A stretch of 64,000 nucleotides of DNA from Flavobacterium sp. YJ01. GTDB taxonomy: Bacteria; Bacteroidota; Bacteroidia; Flavobacteriales; Flavobacteriaceae. Position 1 is the first letter of the stretch. The number at the start of each line of letters is the position of its first letter. Shown piece by piece: positions 23,743-33,174 of this stretch. The notes beneath the pieces are model-generated. The model had not been told where the DNA came from and searched no databases. It saw only the letters and a program-made list of their open reading frames with translations. The stretch lies in assembly GCF_029320955.1 (NCBI RefSeq), contig NZ_CP119757.1, positions 62,001 to 126,000 of the forward strand, written 5' to 3'. A program made the translations under genes and the position numbers.

Positions 23743-25287
23743 ATGGCTAACCATCAAAAAGATTTCTTATTTGTTTTAATCAAATCACTTTCGAAATCAG
23801 AAAAAAGACAGTTTAAAATTTTTGCAAGCCGATTAGAGACGAGTTCAAACACAAAATTTATCGAATTATTTAATATTTTAGATAAATCTGAAGTTTATGA
23901 TGAAAAGCTCATTCTTAAAAGTGGTGTAATTCAAAAAGTACAGCTATCTAACTTAAAATCATATTTATACAAACAAATTCTCGTAAGCATTAGATTGAAT
24001 ATTCCTAGCCAGAATATTCGATATCAGCTGCGCGAACAAATGGATTTTGCTGTTATTCTTTATAATAAAGGACTTTATAAGCAGAGTTTAAAAATCTTAG
24101 ACAAAACAAAACAGCAAGCTCTTGAAAATGACGAAAAATATATGGCGTATGAAATTGTTGAATTCGAAAAACTAATCGAATCACAATATATTACCCGAAG
24201 TATTCAAGGCCGCGCCGACGAATTGGTAATTCAAGCAAAAGAATTGAATTACAGAAATACTATTTCAAGTAAATTATCCAATTTATCGCTACAGTTATAC
24301 GGAATAATGCTGAAAACTGGTTATGTAAAAAATGATCAGGAATACAAATACATAGACGATTATTTCAACAGACATATTGCAAAATTGGACGAAAGTAAAT
24401 TTGGCTTTCGCGAAAAATACTGGTTTTACAATGCTAATCTGTGGCGAAGCTTTTTGGTTCAAGACTTTTTGGCCAGTTATAAATATGCTTACAAATGGGT
24501 TCAGCTTTTCTATGATAATCCGAACATGATTTATTTAAATCCGGTCTTTTTCTTAAAAGGAAATCACTATTTCTTAGAATCGCTTTATATGTTAAAGTAT
24601 AAATCTAATTTCAAGAAATACTTGAATCTTTTGGAAGAAACGATTTCTGATCCAAAATTTCCTGCAAATGACAACATTGCTTCTTTGTCGTTTCTTTACG
24701 TTTATAACAATAAGCTAAATCTTCATATTTTAGAAGGCACTTTTGCCGAAAGCGAATATTTGATTCCTGAAATTCTAGAAAAACTGAAAATTCACAGCGA
24801 ACATTTAGATGAACATCACGAAATGTTATTCTTTTATAAGTTTGCCTCTATTTATTTCGGAAATGAAAAATACAACGAATGCATTAACTATTTAGATAAA
24901 ATCATAAATAACAAGAACTTAACCATGCGCGAAGATTTAATGTGTTTTGCGAGGTTATTATCTTTGATTGCACATTATGAACTTGGAAAAGATTATTATT
25001 TAGAAAATCATTTAAAAAGCACTTATAAATTCTTATTGAAAATGAATGATTTACACGAAGTTCAAAAAGAAATTATCAAATTCTTGAGAAACTTAAATAA
25101 TTTTTATCCTGCTGATATTAAAAAGGAATTCAAAAAAATGCACGCTCGTTTTGTAGAGCTAGAAAAGAATACTTATGAAAAAAGAGCTTTCTTATATCTA
25201 GACATTATTTCATGGCTTGAAAGCAAAATTGAAAACCGAAAGATTGCTGATATAATTAGGGAGAAAGCGAAGTTAAACAACAGATAA
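23743..25287 (+). CDS. Helical-repeat (TPR-like) cytoplasmic protein, unknown function
   Basis: 514 residues, no signal peptide or membrane segment. Almost entirely alpha-helical, rich in Lys, Tyr, Phe and Leu, with paired helices such as MDFAVILYNKGLYKQSLKILDK and FYKFASIYFGNEKYNECINYLDK that look like degenerate TPR units. The N-terminus (KSLSKSEKRQFKIFASR) is a charged helix resembling those of conserved Bacteroidota proteins of unknown role. It is divergent from leuA and followed by its own terminator. A scaffold or protein-interaction role is likely; no enzyme motif. Confidence 0.8.
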   Translation: MANHQKDFLFVLIKSLSKSEKRQFKIFASRLETSSNTKFIELFNILDKSEVYDEKLILKSGVIQKVQLSNLKSYLYKQILVSIRLNIPSQNIRYQLREQMDFAVILYNKGLYKQSLKILDKTKQQALENDEKYMAYEIVEFEKLIESQYITRSIQGRADELVIQAKELNYRNTISSKLSNLSLQLYGIMLKTGYVKNDQEYKYIDDYFNRHIAKLDESKFGFREKYWFYNANLWRSFLVQDFLASYKYAYKWVQLFYDNPNMIYLNPVFFLKGNHYFLESLYMLKYKSNFKKYLNLLEETISDPKFPANDNIASLSFLYVYNNKLNLHILEGTFAESEYLIPEILEKLKIHSEHLDEHHEMLFFYKFASIYFGNEKYNECINYLDKIINNKNLTMREDLMCFARLLSLIAHYELGKDYYLENHLKSTYKFLLKMNDLHEVQKEIIKFLRNLNNFYPADIKKEFKKMHARFVELEKNTYEKRAFLYLDIISWLESKIENRKIADIIREKAKLNNR

Positions 25288-25319
25288 AAATTCCAATTTT
25301 TAAAAATACAAATTCCAAT

Positions 25320-25356
25320 AAAAATGGCGTTAAGAATTAATCTTAACGCCATTTTT
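25320..25356 (+). terminator. Terminator after the 514-aa gene
   Basis: AAAAATGGCGTTAAGA pairs perfectly with TCTTAACGCCATTTTT around a 5-base loop, 32 bases after the stop codon. Confidence 0.85.
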
Positions 25357-25456
25357 GTCATTTCGACGAAGGAGAAATCTTCACGAGAAACTCCGTGCAG
25401 CAATTCTTCAATCTTTGTCGAGCTACTTACGAAGATTTCTCCTCCGTCGAAATGAC
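25357..25456. repeat. Dispersed 100-bp palindromic repeat, copy 1
   Basis: The outer 26 bases at each end (25357-25382 and 25431-25456) are inverted copies with a single mismatch; ends read GTCATTTCGAC and GTCGAAATGAC. The centre contains CAATCTTTGTCGA. A second copy in the opposite orientation is at 28749-28844. Small intergenic mobile repeat (MITE- or REP-like). Confidence 0.8.
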
Positions 25457-25520
25457 AAACTAAGAGAAAAAAAACAAAGTCGAAAAGTTTTAAAAATCTG
25501 TCGGATTTACTAAAAGCAAA

Positions 25521-25561
25521 AAAAATCCCAAACTCCAATAATTTGGAATTTAGGATTTTTT
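25521..25561 (-). terminator. Terminator after the M1 peptidase gene
   Basis: Imperfect stem: AAAAATCC, then CTCCA pairing with TGGA, then GGATTTTT, 20 bases past the stop at 25582; the minus strand ends in a T run. Confidence 0.7.
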
Positions 25562-25581
25562 AATTAGAATTTCTTTAAAAC

Positions 25582-27237
25582 TTATTCCACAATATTAGAA
25601 GTCGTAACATAGAAGTTTTTATCTACTTCCAATTTTCTATCTTCATTTTCAGTTTTAATAGATTGCCAATCTGTTGTTGGTTTTAGCCAAGTTTCAACAC
25701 CGTTAATTTTAACTTTTACTGGCATATCAAATTTAGAAACACAGTTTGTCCAATGATATCCTAAAGTTCCGTTTTTAAACATGTATTCGAAAACAGGAAT
25801 TTTTGTAGTCGTTAAATATTGTGCATAAACTCTATTAAAATTAACTCCAGCTTGTTCGTTAATATAATCTTCAATTTGTTTTGAAGTCACCGTTTGATGA
25901 TAAAAAGTCTTATTTAAACCTCTCAAAATCGATTTCCACTTCTCATCATCATTTACAATTTGGCGAATTGTGTGCAGCATATTAGCACCCTTCGGATACA
26001 TATCACCAGAACCTTCATTGTTTACATCGTAATGGCCAATAATTGGTTTATCATTTTCGATATTATTCCTACAACCAATTACATATTCTGCACCAGCATC
26101 TTTACCATAATAATACTCCAAGAAAAGACTTTCAGAATAATTGGTAAAACTCTCATGAATCCACATATCTGCGATGTCTTTGTAGGTAATATTGTTCGCA
26201 AACCATTCGTGTCCAGATTCATGAATAATGATAAAATCAAATTTCAATCCCCAGCCTGTTCCGCTTAAATCACGTCCTAAATATCCTTGTTTATATTGAT
26301 TTCCATAAGTTACAGAACTTTGATGTTCCATTCCTAAATATGGAACTTCAACTAATTTATAACTGTCTTCATAAAACGGATAAGGTCCGAACCAATTTTC
26401 AAACGCTTTTAGCATTTTTGGAGCGTCCTTAAAATGTTCTTTTGCTAAAGCCAAATTGTCTCTTAAAACATAATAATTACAATCTAAATCGCCTTTTTCT
26501 CCTTTAAATACTTCAGAGAAATTCACATAATCCCCGATATTGATGTTGACACCATAATTATTAATCGGATTCGAAACATACCAATTGAAGGTTTTTGTTC
26601 CGTCTTTTTCCTTTTTTACGCTTTTCAATCTTCCGTTAGAAACTTCTGTCAAATCTCCAGGAACATTTACACTAATAAGCATACTCTCCACTTCATCATA
26701 CATATGATCTTTGCAAGGCCACCAAACACTTGCTCCTAAACCTTGACAAGATGTAGCAATAAAATCTTTGCCGTTTTTATCTTTTTTCCAAGAAAAACCT
26801 CCGTCCCAAGGCGCTCTAACTGCTTCTTTAGGTTTTCCTTCGTATGAAATTACAATCTCTTTTGTATCTCCAACTTTTTGTTTTTCAATTAAAGTTATAA
26901 AAAAAGCATTTCCATCTCTTTCAAACTTCAATTCTTTTCCGTTTTGAGTTACTTTCGTAATATTCATTGGCTGCTGCAAATCAATCTGCATTCTGTTGTT
27001 TTCTGTTAAAACAGTATAACGAACTGTGTTTGAACCCGAAATAAATTTCTCAGAAGGTTTAACTTTCACATCCAAATGATAATATTTCAAATCCCACCAA
27101 GCTCTTTCTTTTGTTATGCTTCCGCGTAAGGTGTCTTGATGTGTAAAAGCAGTCTCAGATTTATTTAAAAGTCCTTGTGCATTTGCAGTAAAACCAACTA
27201 AAAAGGCGATAAATGCGCCACCGAAGTATTTTTTCAT
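25582..27237 (-). CDS. Secreted M1-family metallopeptidase
   Basis: 551 residues with a signal peptide (MKKYFGGAFIAFLVGFTANAQ). Zinc aminopeptidase of the M1 family: HESGH at 339-343 and the third ligand Glu362 in IHESF, 18 residues later, form the HExxH-18-E site. The family's GxMEN exopeptidase loop appears as LGMEHQSSV, with His in place of Asn. The N-terminal beta domain (YYHLDVKVKPSEKFISGSNTVRY) is typical. No C-terminal sorting domain is evident. Probably periplasmic or surface peptide trimming. Divergent from the CBM9-like gene. Confidence 0.93.
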   Translation of the reverse strand: MKKYFGGAFIAFLVGFTANAQGLLNKSETAFTHQDTLRGSITKERAWWDLKYYHLDVKVKPSEKFISGSNTVRYTVLTENNRMQIDLQQPMNITKVTQNGKELKFERDGNAFFITLIEKQKVGDTKEIVISYEGKPKEAVRAPWDGGFSWKKDKNGKDFIATSCQGLGASVWWPCKDHMYDEVESMLISVNVPGDLTEVSNGRLKSVKKEKDGTKTFNWYVSNPINNYGVNINIGDYVNFSEVFKGEKGDLDCNYYVLRDNLALAKEHFKDAPKMLKAFENWFGPYPFYEDSYKLVEVPYLGMEHQSSVTYGNQYKQGYLGRDLSGTGWGLKFDFIIIHESGHEWFANNITYKDIADMWIHESFTNYSESLFLEYYYGKDAGAEYVIGCRNNIENDKPIIGHYDVNNEGSGDMYPKGANMLHTIRQIVNDDEKWKSILRGLNKTFYHQTVTSKQIEDYINEQAGVNFNRVYAQYLTTTKIPVFEYMFKNGTLGYHWTNCVSKFDMPVKVKINGVETWLKPTTDWQSIKTENEDRKLEVDKNFYVTTSNIVE

Positions 27238-27287
27238 TATTTATAAATTTGTAATAAATAAGGTAATTAAACCCGCTTAATCTTCAA

Positions 27288-27295
27288 CAAATGTA
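27288..27295 (-). promoter_or_regulatory. Candidate -7 promoter element of the M1 peptidase
   Basis: Minus-strand TACATTTG, 51 bases upstream of the ATG at 27237. Confidence 0.45.
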
Positions 27296-27309
27296 CACAT
27301 TCAGATCAA

Positions 27310-27317
27310 TAATTTTG
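27310..27317 (+). promoter_or_regulatory. Candidate -7 promoter element of the CBM9-like gene
   Basis: TAATTTTG, back-to-back with the peptidase promoter. It would start transcription near 27324, which leaves almost no leader for an ATG at 27331 and so supports the downstream start at 27406. Confidence 0.45.
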
Positions 27318-27405
27318 TTTTTTTGTCATTTTGAAAATAAAAAAAATGTTATCAAATTCATTATTCTTCTCTATTTTAGTGCTTTTAAACTGTAGAATTC
27401 ACAAT

Positions 27406-28104
27406 ATGAGATTTAAAGCAATCGTTCCTTTTATAATTGTACTATTTTCGGCCGCTTCAAATTCCCAAAATATTCCAGTTCATAAAACTAAAAAACAAAT
27501 AGTAGTTGATGGAAATTTATCAGATTGGGAAACACCATTTTTAGGTCCGTTTGTGATTCATAATTCAGGTGAAAAAGCAACACAAAACACTTTTGTTTCA
27601 CTTTCGTGGAATGAAGAAAACTTCTTTATAGCTTATAATTGTAAAGATTCTAAAATTATTGGAACATCTCAAAAGAAAGATTCCCAGATTTTTTATACTG
27701 ACGATTTAATAGAAATTTTTATAGATCCAGACGGAGATGGAAAAAACTACATTGAAGTTGGAGTAAATGCCTTTTCGACTAATTATGATTTACTATTAAA
27801 ATGTATTTCGCCAGAATGCGGCGGATGGAAAACTACAACAGATTTTGATATAAAAGGAATGGAAACAGTCAGTAAAATAAATCCTGAAGGATATACTGTA
27901 GAAATTAAAATTCCATTTTCTAGTCTTGAAAAAATTAAAAACGGTCATTTTGAGATGCCAAAAACAGGCACAAAATGGAAAGCAAATGCTTTTAGAATTG
28001 ATTACGGTAACACGATTGAATACCTTGCATTACAACCATATAAGAGTTTAAAATTTGGCTTTCATCAGCCAGCTGAGTTTGCTGTTTTTGAGTTTGGAGA
28101 ATAG
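27406..28104 (+). CDS. Secreted protein with carbohydrate-binding CBM9-like domain
   Basis: 232 residues from ATG 27406, where a proper signal peptide begins (MRFKAIVPFIIVLFSAASNSQ). The frame is open from an ATG at 27331, but the added 25 residues would put a second hydrophobic stretch in front. The mature domain carries VDGNLSDWE near its start, then VSLSWNEENFFIAYNCKD, DDLIEIFIDPDGDG and VEIKIPFSSLE, the pattern of CBM9/DOMON-like beta sandwiches in Bacteroidota secreted enzymes and binding proteins. No catalytic domain is attached. Its last 40 bases overlap the convergent gene. Confidence 0.82.
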   Translation: MRFKAIVPFIIVLFSAASNSQNIPVHKTKKQIVVDGNLSDWETPFLGPFVIHNSGEKATQNTFVSLSWNEENFFIAYNCKDSKIIGTSQKKDSQIFYTDDLIEIFIDPDGDGKNYIEVGVNAFSTNYDLLLKCISPECGGWKTTTDFDIKGMETVSKINPEGYTVEIKIPFSSLEKIKNGHFEMPKTGTKWKANAFRIDYGNTIEYLALQPYKSLKFGFHQPAEFAVFEFGE

Positions 28105-28706
28105 TTTTTAATGAATTGAAATTGCTGAAATTCGGTTACTCTATAATATTCGGCATCATCGACTAAATGAGCGAAGGATGAATTCGTCATTTTCATTTCA
28201 TAAATTTCAAAAATTGATTTATTTCTAACAAAATACATATTAGAATAAAATCTGTCACTTAAATTTCCATGGCATTTGTATGTTTCTAAAAACATTGAAA
28301 TGCCTTTTTTTAAGACTGTTGGATTTGTGAAATCTTTTGGAAGGAATATGTCTATAAAAGCGTTCTTATCTACATACAATTCACCTGTACTATCATTAAT
28401 TGGATAATAATTTCCATTTGGTGATTTTTCTAAAAACAAAATTAATCTCTGCCCTGCCTTTAATTCTTTAATTCTAGGATCGCAAATCCATTCTTTCCAA
28501 ATAGTTACGTTAATTTTAGGACTTGATTTTCCTTTTACAAACTCATTTATCGTAAATTGATAATCATTTTGGAACACTTTAGAAATAGTTCCGTCAACTA
28601 TTAAAACAGCTTTAGAAATTACAATGGAATATGGCGTAACATTTTTTTTAAAGCCATAATTTAAAGTCGGAACCAAAAACAAAAACAAGCATACAAATAA
28701 TTTCAT
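28065..28706 (-). CDS. Secreted protein, unknown function
   Basis: 213 residues with an N-terminal signal (MKLFVCLFLFLVPTLNYG). The middle part (VDGTISKVFQNDYQFTINEFVKGKSSPKINVTIWKEWICDP) and AGQRLILFLEKSPNGNYYPI resemble small OB-fold-like exported domains, with the pattern of a protein that reports on cofactors or salts, but I cannot name a family. The C-terminal 40 bases overlap the end of the CBM9-like gene on the other strand. No terminator separates the two. Confidence 0.75.
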   Translation of the reverse strand: MKLFVCLFLFLVPTLNYGFKKNVTPYSIVISKAVLIVDGTISKVFQNDYQFTINEFVKGKSSPKINVTIWKEWICDPRIKELKAGQRLILFLEKSPNGNYYPINDSTGELYVDKNAFIDIFLPKDFTNPTVLKKGISMFLETYKCHGNLSDRFYSNMYFVRNKSIFEIYEMKMTNSSFAHLVDDAEYYRVTEFQQFQFIKNYSPNSKTANSAG

Positions 28707-28748
28707 AGAAATATTATTTATACTAAAATAATATATTTTTTTATCATT

Positions 28749-28844
28749 TTAACCAAAAGGAGAAATCGCACTAGTTAATCGACAAAGATTGGAGATATTC
28801 TTTGCGGAATTTCTAGTGCGATTTCTCCCTTTGGTCGAAATGAC
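28749..28844. repeat. Dispersed palindromic repeat, copy 2 (inverted)
   Basis: Reverse orientation to copy 1 at 25357. Shared words include GTCGAAATGAC at the right end, GGAGAAATC with GATTTCTCC as inverted arms, and TCGACAAAGATTG in the centre. It sits 9 bases past the end of hisIE and may act as that operon's terminator or 3' structure. Confidence 0.75.
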
Positions 28845-28852
28845 AAGTTGTT

Positions 28853-29449
28853 TTATTTTTGACGTTTCTTCAAAACCTCAATAACATCATTCAATTGAAA
28901 GCCTTTTGCTTGAAGCAGAATCAAATAATGGAAAAGCAAATCGGCGCTTTCGCTAAGGAATAAATCATCGTTATTATCTTTTGCTTCAATAACCACTTCT
29001 ACCGCTTCTTCACCTACTTTTTGAGCAATTTTATTGATTCCTTTTTCGAATAAAGAAGCAACATAACTTTTTTCAGAATCGGCATTTTCTCTTCTTGTTT
29101 TGATTGTATTTTCTAACTGAGAAATAAAACCATAATTTGCATCGTTTGGTTCTTGCCAGCAAGTGTCTGCACCAGTGTGACAGGTTGGCCCGACTGGTTT
29201 TGCTTGAATTAAAAGTGTATCGCCATCGCAATCATTTTTAATACTTACTAAATTTAAAAAGTTACCGCTCTCCTCGCCTTTTGTCCAAAGTCTTTGTTTT
29301 GAACGGCTGAAAAATGTCACTTTCTGCGTTTCTATTGTTTTTTGAAGCGATTCTTCATTCATATAACCCAGCATCAAAACATTTTTTGTTTCTGAATCCT
29401 GAATTATAGCCGGAATTAATCCGTGTGCGCTTTTGATATCGATTTCCAT
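28853..29449 (-). CDS. hisIE: Phosphoribosyl-AMP cyclohydrolase / phosphoribosyl-ATP diphosphatase
   Basis: 198 residues, the bifunctional fused form. N-terminal HisI domain (about 1-105: GYMNEESLQKTIETQKVTFFSRSK, and the metal-binding Cys/His in PVGPTCHTGADTCW). C-terminal HisE domain (about 110-198: LFEKGINKIAQKVGEEAVEVVIEAK with its acidic diphosphatase residues). Catalyses steps 2 and 3 of histidine synthesis. Last gene of the his operon. Confidence 0.96.
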   Translation of the reverse strand: MEIDIKSAHGLIPAIIQDSETKNVLMLGYMNEESLQKTIETQKVTFFSRSKQRLWTKGEESGNFLNLVSIKNDCDGDTLLIQAKPVGPTCHTGADTCWQEPNDANYGFISQLENTIKTRRENADSEKSYVASLFEKGINKIAQKVGEEAVEVVIEAKDNNDDLFLSESADLLFHYLILLQAKGFQLNDVIEVLKKRQK

Positions 29450-29493
29450 AATTTTAGTCTAAAGTTGTAAAGTCCAAAGTCTTAAAGTCAAAA
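29450..29493. repeat. Low-complexity spacer hisF-hisIE
   Basis: Made of near-repeats of the heptamer TAAAGTC/CAAAGTC. It has no start codon or hairpin of note. Confidence 0.6.
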
Positions 29494-30249
29494 CTATAAT
29501 CGAACTTCTATATTATTATTTCTTAATTCTTGTTTTAAAGCCTTGATTTCGATTTCTTTAAAATGAAAAACACTTGCAGCCAAAGCCGCATCAGCTTTTC
29601 CTTCTTTAAACGAATCCACGAAATGCTGCATATTTCCAGCTCCACCAGAAGCAATAATCGGAATATTTACCAATTCTGAAAGTTTAGCCAAAGCTCCATT
29701 TGCAAAACCATTTTTTGTGCCGTCATTATCCATAGAAGTAAACAAAATCTCTCCTGCACCACGTTTTGCAACTTCTACAGCCCAATCGAAAAGATTTAAT
29801 TCAGTCGGCACTTTTCCGCCAACTAAATGCACAATCCATTGTCCATCAATTTGTTTGGCGTCAATTGCAACGACAACGCATTGACTTCCGAATTTCTGAG
29901 CCAAATCGTTAATCAATTGCGGATTTTTCACTGCTGATGAATTAATCGAAACTTTATCTGCGCCGTTATTCAACAGAATATCAACATCTTCAACAGATGA
30001 AATTCCACCACCAACTGTAAACGGAATATTGATTTTCTCTGCCACGCTTCTCACCATATTTACAAGAGTTTTGCGTCTTTCTTCTGTTGCAGAAATATCC
30101 AGAAAAACCAATTCGTCTGCGCCTTCAGCTGAATAAATTTCTGCCAGTTCTACAGGATCTCCAGCATCGCGCAAGTCAACGAAATTAACACCTTTTACAG
30201 TTCTTCCGTTTTTTATATCTAAGCAAGGTATTATTCTTTTTGCAAGCAT
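29494..30249 (-). CDS. hisF: Imidazole glycerol phosphate synthase, cyclase subunit
   Basis: 251 residues from ATG 30249, giving the family start [20 protein letters not shown]; an in-frame ATG at 30267 adds six residues from the repetitive spacer. A (beta/alpha)8 barrel whose catalytic Asps are in the first strand (CLDI) and in VVAIDAKQ; phosphate loops appear as VGGGIS and IASGGAGN. With HisH it forms IGP synthase, using ammonia from glutamine. Confidence 0.96.
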   Translation of the reverse strand: MLAKRIIPCLDIKNGRTVKGVNFVDLRDAGDPVELAEIYSAEGADELVFLDISATEERRKTLVNMVRSVAEKINIPFTVGGGISSVEDVDILLNNGADKVSINSSAVKNPQLINDLAQKFGSQCVVVAIDAKQIDGQWIVHLVGGKVPTELNLFDWAVEVAKRGAGEILFTSMDNDGTKNGFANGALAKLSELVNIPIIASGGAGNMQHFVDSFKEGKADAALAASVFHFKEIEIKALKQELRNNNIEVRL

Positions 30250-30348
30250 TTTTCTTTGTTGTTTCACAGAGATTCACAAAGATTCTCAGAGCTACGCAAA
30301 ATTTCGTGAATCTTTGCGTTTTGCTTTGCGCATCTTTGCGAAATAATC
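30250..30348. repeat. Low-complexity palindromic spacer hisA-hisF
   Basis: Repeats the word ATCTTTGCG and its complement CGCAAAG/CACAAAGAT, giving partial dyad symmetry (for example CACAAAGATTC against GAATCTTTGCG). Confidence 0.6.
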
Positions 30349-31074
30349 TTATTTATTTAAAATATAATTTTCAAGTTGCTTTAATGTAATACGCCCTTCG
30401 TAAATAGCTTTTCCAATTATGGTTCCTTCGCAACCTAATTCAGCCAATTTGGGTAATTCGTCGAAAGTTGAAATTCCTCCCGAAGCGATTAGTTTTACAC
30501 CTTTTGCTTCTTCTAAAATTTTACCGTACAAATTAAAACTTGGACCTTCAAGCATTCCGTCTTTTGCAATATCGGTACAAATAACGTACTGAATACCTTT
30601 ACTTTGATAATCTTGAATAAAAGGAACTAAATCTTCATTTGATTCTTCTAACCAACCAGAAACAGCAATTTTTTCATCTTTTGCATCTGCTCCTAAAATA
30701 ATTTTTTCTGAACCATATTCTGAAATCCATTTTTCGAAAATTGCTCTATTTTTTACAGCAATACTTCCGCCTGTAATTTGATTTGCACCGCTTTCAAAAG
30801 CGATTCTTAAATCATCATCCGATTTTAATCCGCCTCCAAAATCAATTTTTAAACTAGTTTGCGTTGCGATTTGCTCCAATATTTTATAATTGACAATTTT
30901 GCTCGATTTTGCACCGTCTAAATCTACTAAATGCAGATATTCGATTCCGTGTGCTTCAAATGATTTCGCCACTTCAAGTGGATTTTCGTTGTAAATTATT
31001 TTGGTATCATAATCACCTTTTGACAAACGAACGCATTTCCCGTCGATGATATCTATAGCTGGTATTATTCTCAT
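30349..31074 (-). CDS. hisA: ProFAR isomerase (phosphoribosylformimino-5-aminoimidazole carboxamide ribotide isomerase)
   Basis: 241 residues. Barrel enzyme homologous to HisF: first strand [17 protein letters not shown] with the catalytic Asp, [21 protein letters not shown] for phosphate binding, and the second catalytic Asp in [16 protein letters not shown]. Step 4 of histidine synthesis. Between hisH and hisF in the operon. Confidence 0.97.
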   Translation of the reverse strand: MRIIPAIDIIDGKCVRLSKGDYDTKIIYNENPLEVAKSFEAHGIEYLHLVDLDGAKSSKIVNYKILEQIATQTSLKIDFGGGLKSDDDLRIAFESGANQITGGSIAVKNRAIFEKWISEYGSEKIILGADAKDEKIAVSGWLEESNEDLVPFIQDYQSKGIQYVICTDIAKDGMLEGPSFNLYGKILEEAKGVKLIASGGISTFDELPKLAELGCEGTIIGKAIYEGRITLKQLENYILNK

Positions 31075-31180
31075 TTGATTTTAGATTTTAGATTAACGAT
31101 TTTAGATTTTTTATTCTCCAAAACCGATTAATATTTTTATTGATTTTTGATATTGAAATTGATTTTTGATATTGAAATAT
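31075..31180. repeat. Low-complexity tandem-repeat spacer hisH-hisA
   Basis: Two blocks: near-repeats of GATTTTAGATT at the left, and a tandem duplication of an 18-base unit (TTTTTGATATTGAAATTGA) at about 31144-31175. Confidence 0.65.
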
Positions 31181-31762
31181 TTACATTTTTAAAAAATTTC
31201 CCAAAATCTTTTCTCCAACATCTCCGCTTTTTTCTGGATGAAACTGAGTTCCGTAAAAATTATCTTTTTGCAAAGCTGACGCGTATTCTACATCATAATT
31301 CGTTGTAGCAATAGCTTCATCGCAATTTGGCGCATAAAAACTATGAACCAAATACATAAACTCATTTTCTGAAATTCCGTTGAATAAATCGGTTTTTAAA
31401 TCATAAATCTGATTCCAACCCATTTGCGGTACTTTTACGTTGTTTGAAAATTTCAAAACATCAACATCAAAAATTCCTAAACCTTCTGTACTTCCTTCTT
31501 CAGTTTTATTGCACATCAATTGCATTCCCAAACAAATTCCTAAAACTGGCTGTTTCAGATCGGGAATTAAACTATGTAAACCGCTTTCACGAAGTTTAGC
31601 CATCGCAGAACTTGCTTCTCCTACACCTGGAAAAATCACTTTATCTGCCGATTTAATTTCGTCTGGATTATTACTCAAAACTGCCTTAAAACCCAATCTT
31701 TCAATAGCAAACATAATGCTTTGAATATTTCCTGCTCCGTAATTTATAATTACTATTTTCAT
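31181..31762 (-). CDS. hisH: Imidazole glycerol phosphate synthase, glutamine amidotransferase subunit
   Basis: 193 residues. Class I amidotransferase: oxyanion strand FPGVGEA, nucleophile Cys in LGICLGMQLM, and the His-Glu pair in FYGTQFHPEKSG. Supplies ammonia to HisF. Starts MKIVIINYGAGNIQSI. Confidence 0.97.
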   Translation of the reverse strand: MKIVIINYGAGNIQSIMFAIERLGFKAVLSNNPDEIKSADKVIFPGVGEASSAMAKLRESGLHSLIPDLKQPVLGICLGMQLMCNKTEEGSTEGLGIFDVDVLKFSNNVKVPQMGWNQIYDLKTDLFNGISENEFMYLVHSFYAPNCDEAIATTNYDVEYASALQKDNFYGTQFHPEKSGDVGEKILGNFLKM

Positions 31763-31864
31763 TTAATTTTAGTCTTAAAGTCTAAAGTCTAAAGTCTTAA
31801 AGTCGTTTGCATATCCGCAGTATAGCGAAACTTTCGACTTTATGACTTTCAACTTTTGACTAAT
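31763..31864. repeat. Palindromic low-complexity spacer hisB-hisH
   Basis: Left arm built of TCTAAAGTCTAAAGTCTTAAAGTC, right arm of GACTTTATGACTTTCAACTTTTGAC-like words, which pair imperfectly across a 30-base centre. Confidence 0.65.
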
Positions 31865-33001
31865 TTAAAGCATTCCTTTCGTTGAAGGCAAAATCATTTT
31901 TTCGGTATCTCTTTTTACGGCTACTTTTATCGCTTTTGCGAAAGCTTTAAAGATTGCTTCAATTTTATGATGCTCGTTGATTCCTTCTGCTTTGATATTT
32001 AAGTTCGCTTTTGCACCGTCTGTAAATGATTTAAAGAAATGATAAAACATTTCAGTTGGCATCTTACCGACCATTTCACGTTTAAATTCCGTTTCCCAGA
32101 TCAGCCAATTTCTTCCTCCAAAGTCAATTGCAGCTTGCGCTAAACAATCATCCATTGGAAGGCAGAATCCGTAGCGTTCGATTCCTAATTTATTTCCTAA
32201 CGCTTTCGCGAAAACTTCTCCCAAAGCAATTGCCGTATCTTCGATTGTATGATGTTCATCGACTTCTAAATCGCCTTTTACCAAAATTTCTAAGTCCATT
32301 TGGCCATGACGCGAAATTTGATCTAACATGTGATCGAAAAAGGCAATTCCGGTATCTATTTTACTTTTTCCAGTTCCGTCTAAGTTCAAATTGATATAAA
32401 TATCCGTTTCGTTTGTTTTACGCGTAATAGAAGCCGAACGTGCTTCTAATTTTAAAAACTCGTAAATCGTTTTCCAATCCATTGATTGCAACACAATTGT
32501 TTCATTTAGTTCTTCACGTTTCGATGATATTTCAGTGCTTCCCGCTCCATCTGTGTCATTCATAAAAATAGCTTTTGCACCTAGATTTTTAGCCAATTCA
32601 ACATCAGTTAAACGATCTCCTAAAACAAAAGAATTCTCTAAATCATATTCTGGATTATTCAAATATTTTGTAAGCATTCCAGTTCTAGGTTTGCGTGTTG
32701 GTGCATTTTCTTCCGGAAAACTTCTGTCAACAAAAATCTCGTCAAATACAACTCCTTCGTTTTCAAAAGCCTTTAAAATGAAATTTTGCGTTGGCCAAAA
32801 CGTATCTTCCGGAAAACTATCCGTTCCTAATCCGTCCTGATTGGTTACCATTGCTAATTCATAATCTAATTCATTAGCAATTTTAGCCAAATATTGAAAC
32901 GCTTTTGGATAAAATTCTAGTTTATTTAAACTGTCTAATTGTAAATTTTCTGGTTCTAAGACAATCGTTCCATCACGATCGATAAAAAGTACTTTTTTCA
33001 T
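31865..33001 (-). CDS. hisB: Bifunctional histidinol-phosphatase / imidazoleglycerol-phosphate dehydratase
   Basis: 378 residues, the fused enterobacterial-style form. N-terminal HAD phosphatase (about 1-165) opens with FIDRDGTIV, the DxDGT nucleophile motif, and has [13 protein letters not shown]-terminal IGP dehydratase (about 185-378) has [30 protein letters not shown], and [14 protein letters not shown] with the manganese-binding histidines. Catalyses steps 6 and 8. Confidence 0.97.
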   Translation of the reverse strand: MKKVLFIDRDGTIVLEPENLQLDSLNKLEFYPKAFQYLAKIANELDYELAMVTNQDGLGTDSFPEDTFWPTQNFILKAFENEGVVFDEIFVDRSFPEENAPTRKPRTGMLTKYLNNPEYDLENSFVLGDRLTDVELAKNLGAKAIFMNDTDGAGSTEISSKREELNETIVLQSMDWKTIYEFLKLEARSASITRKTNETDIYINLNLDGTGKSKIDTGIAFFDHMLDQISRHGQMDLEILVKGDLEVDEHHTIEDTAIALGEVFAKALGNKLGIERYGFCLPMDDCLAQAAIDFGGRNWLIWETEFKREMVGKMPTEMFYHFFKSFTDGAKANLNIKAEGINEHHKIEAIFKAFAKAIKVAVKRDTEKMILPSTKGML

Positions 33002-33018
33002 GCTTTATAATTTTTTCT

Positions 33019-33166
33019 GCCACAGATTAAAAGGATTAAAATGATTTTTTTTTGCCACGAATTACACTAATTTTCACTAATTTAATTTGTGCTAATTCGT
33101 GAAATTCGTGGCGAAAAACAAACTCAGACAGATAAAAAAATCCTTTTAATCTGTGAAATCTGTGGC
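33019..33166. repeat. Nested palindromic repeat hisC-hisB
   Basis: Outer arms GCCACAGATT (33019-33028) and AATCTGTGGC (33157-33166), continuing inward with AAAAGGATTAAAA against TCCTTTTAATC. Inside it lies a second complete palindrome, GCCACGAATT (33054-33063) to AATTCGTGGC (33103-33112), itself full of CACTAATT/AATT words. One repeat appears to be inserted within another. Confidence 0.75.
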
Positions 33167-33174
33167 TATATTCT

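Noticed and set aside
25173..25538. Minus-strand open frame of 121 codons over the end of the 514-aa gene
   Set aside because: It crosses a strong terminator and the dispersed palindromic repeat, and its translation is low-complexity.
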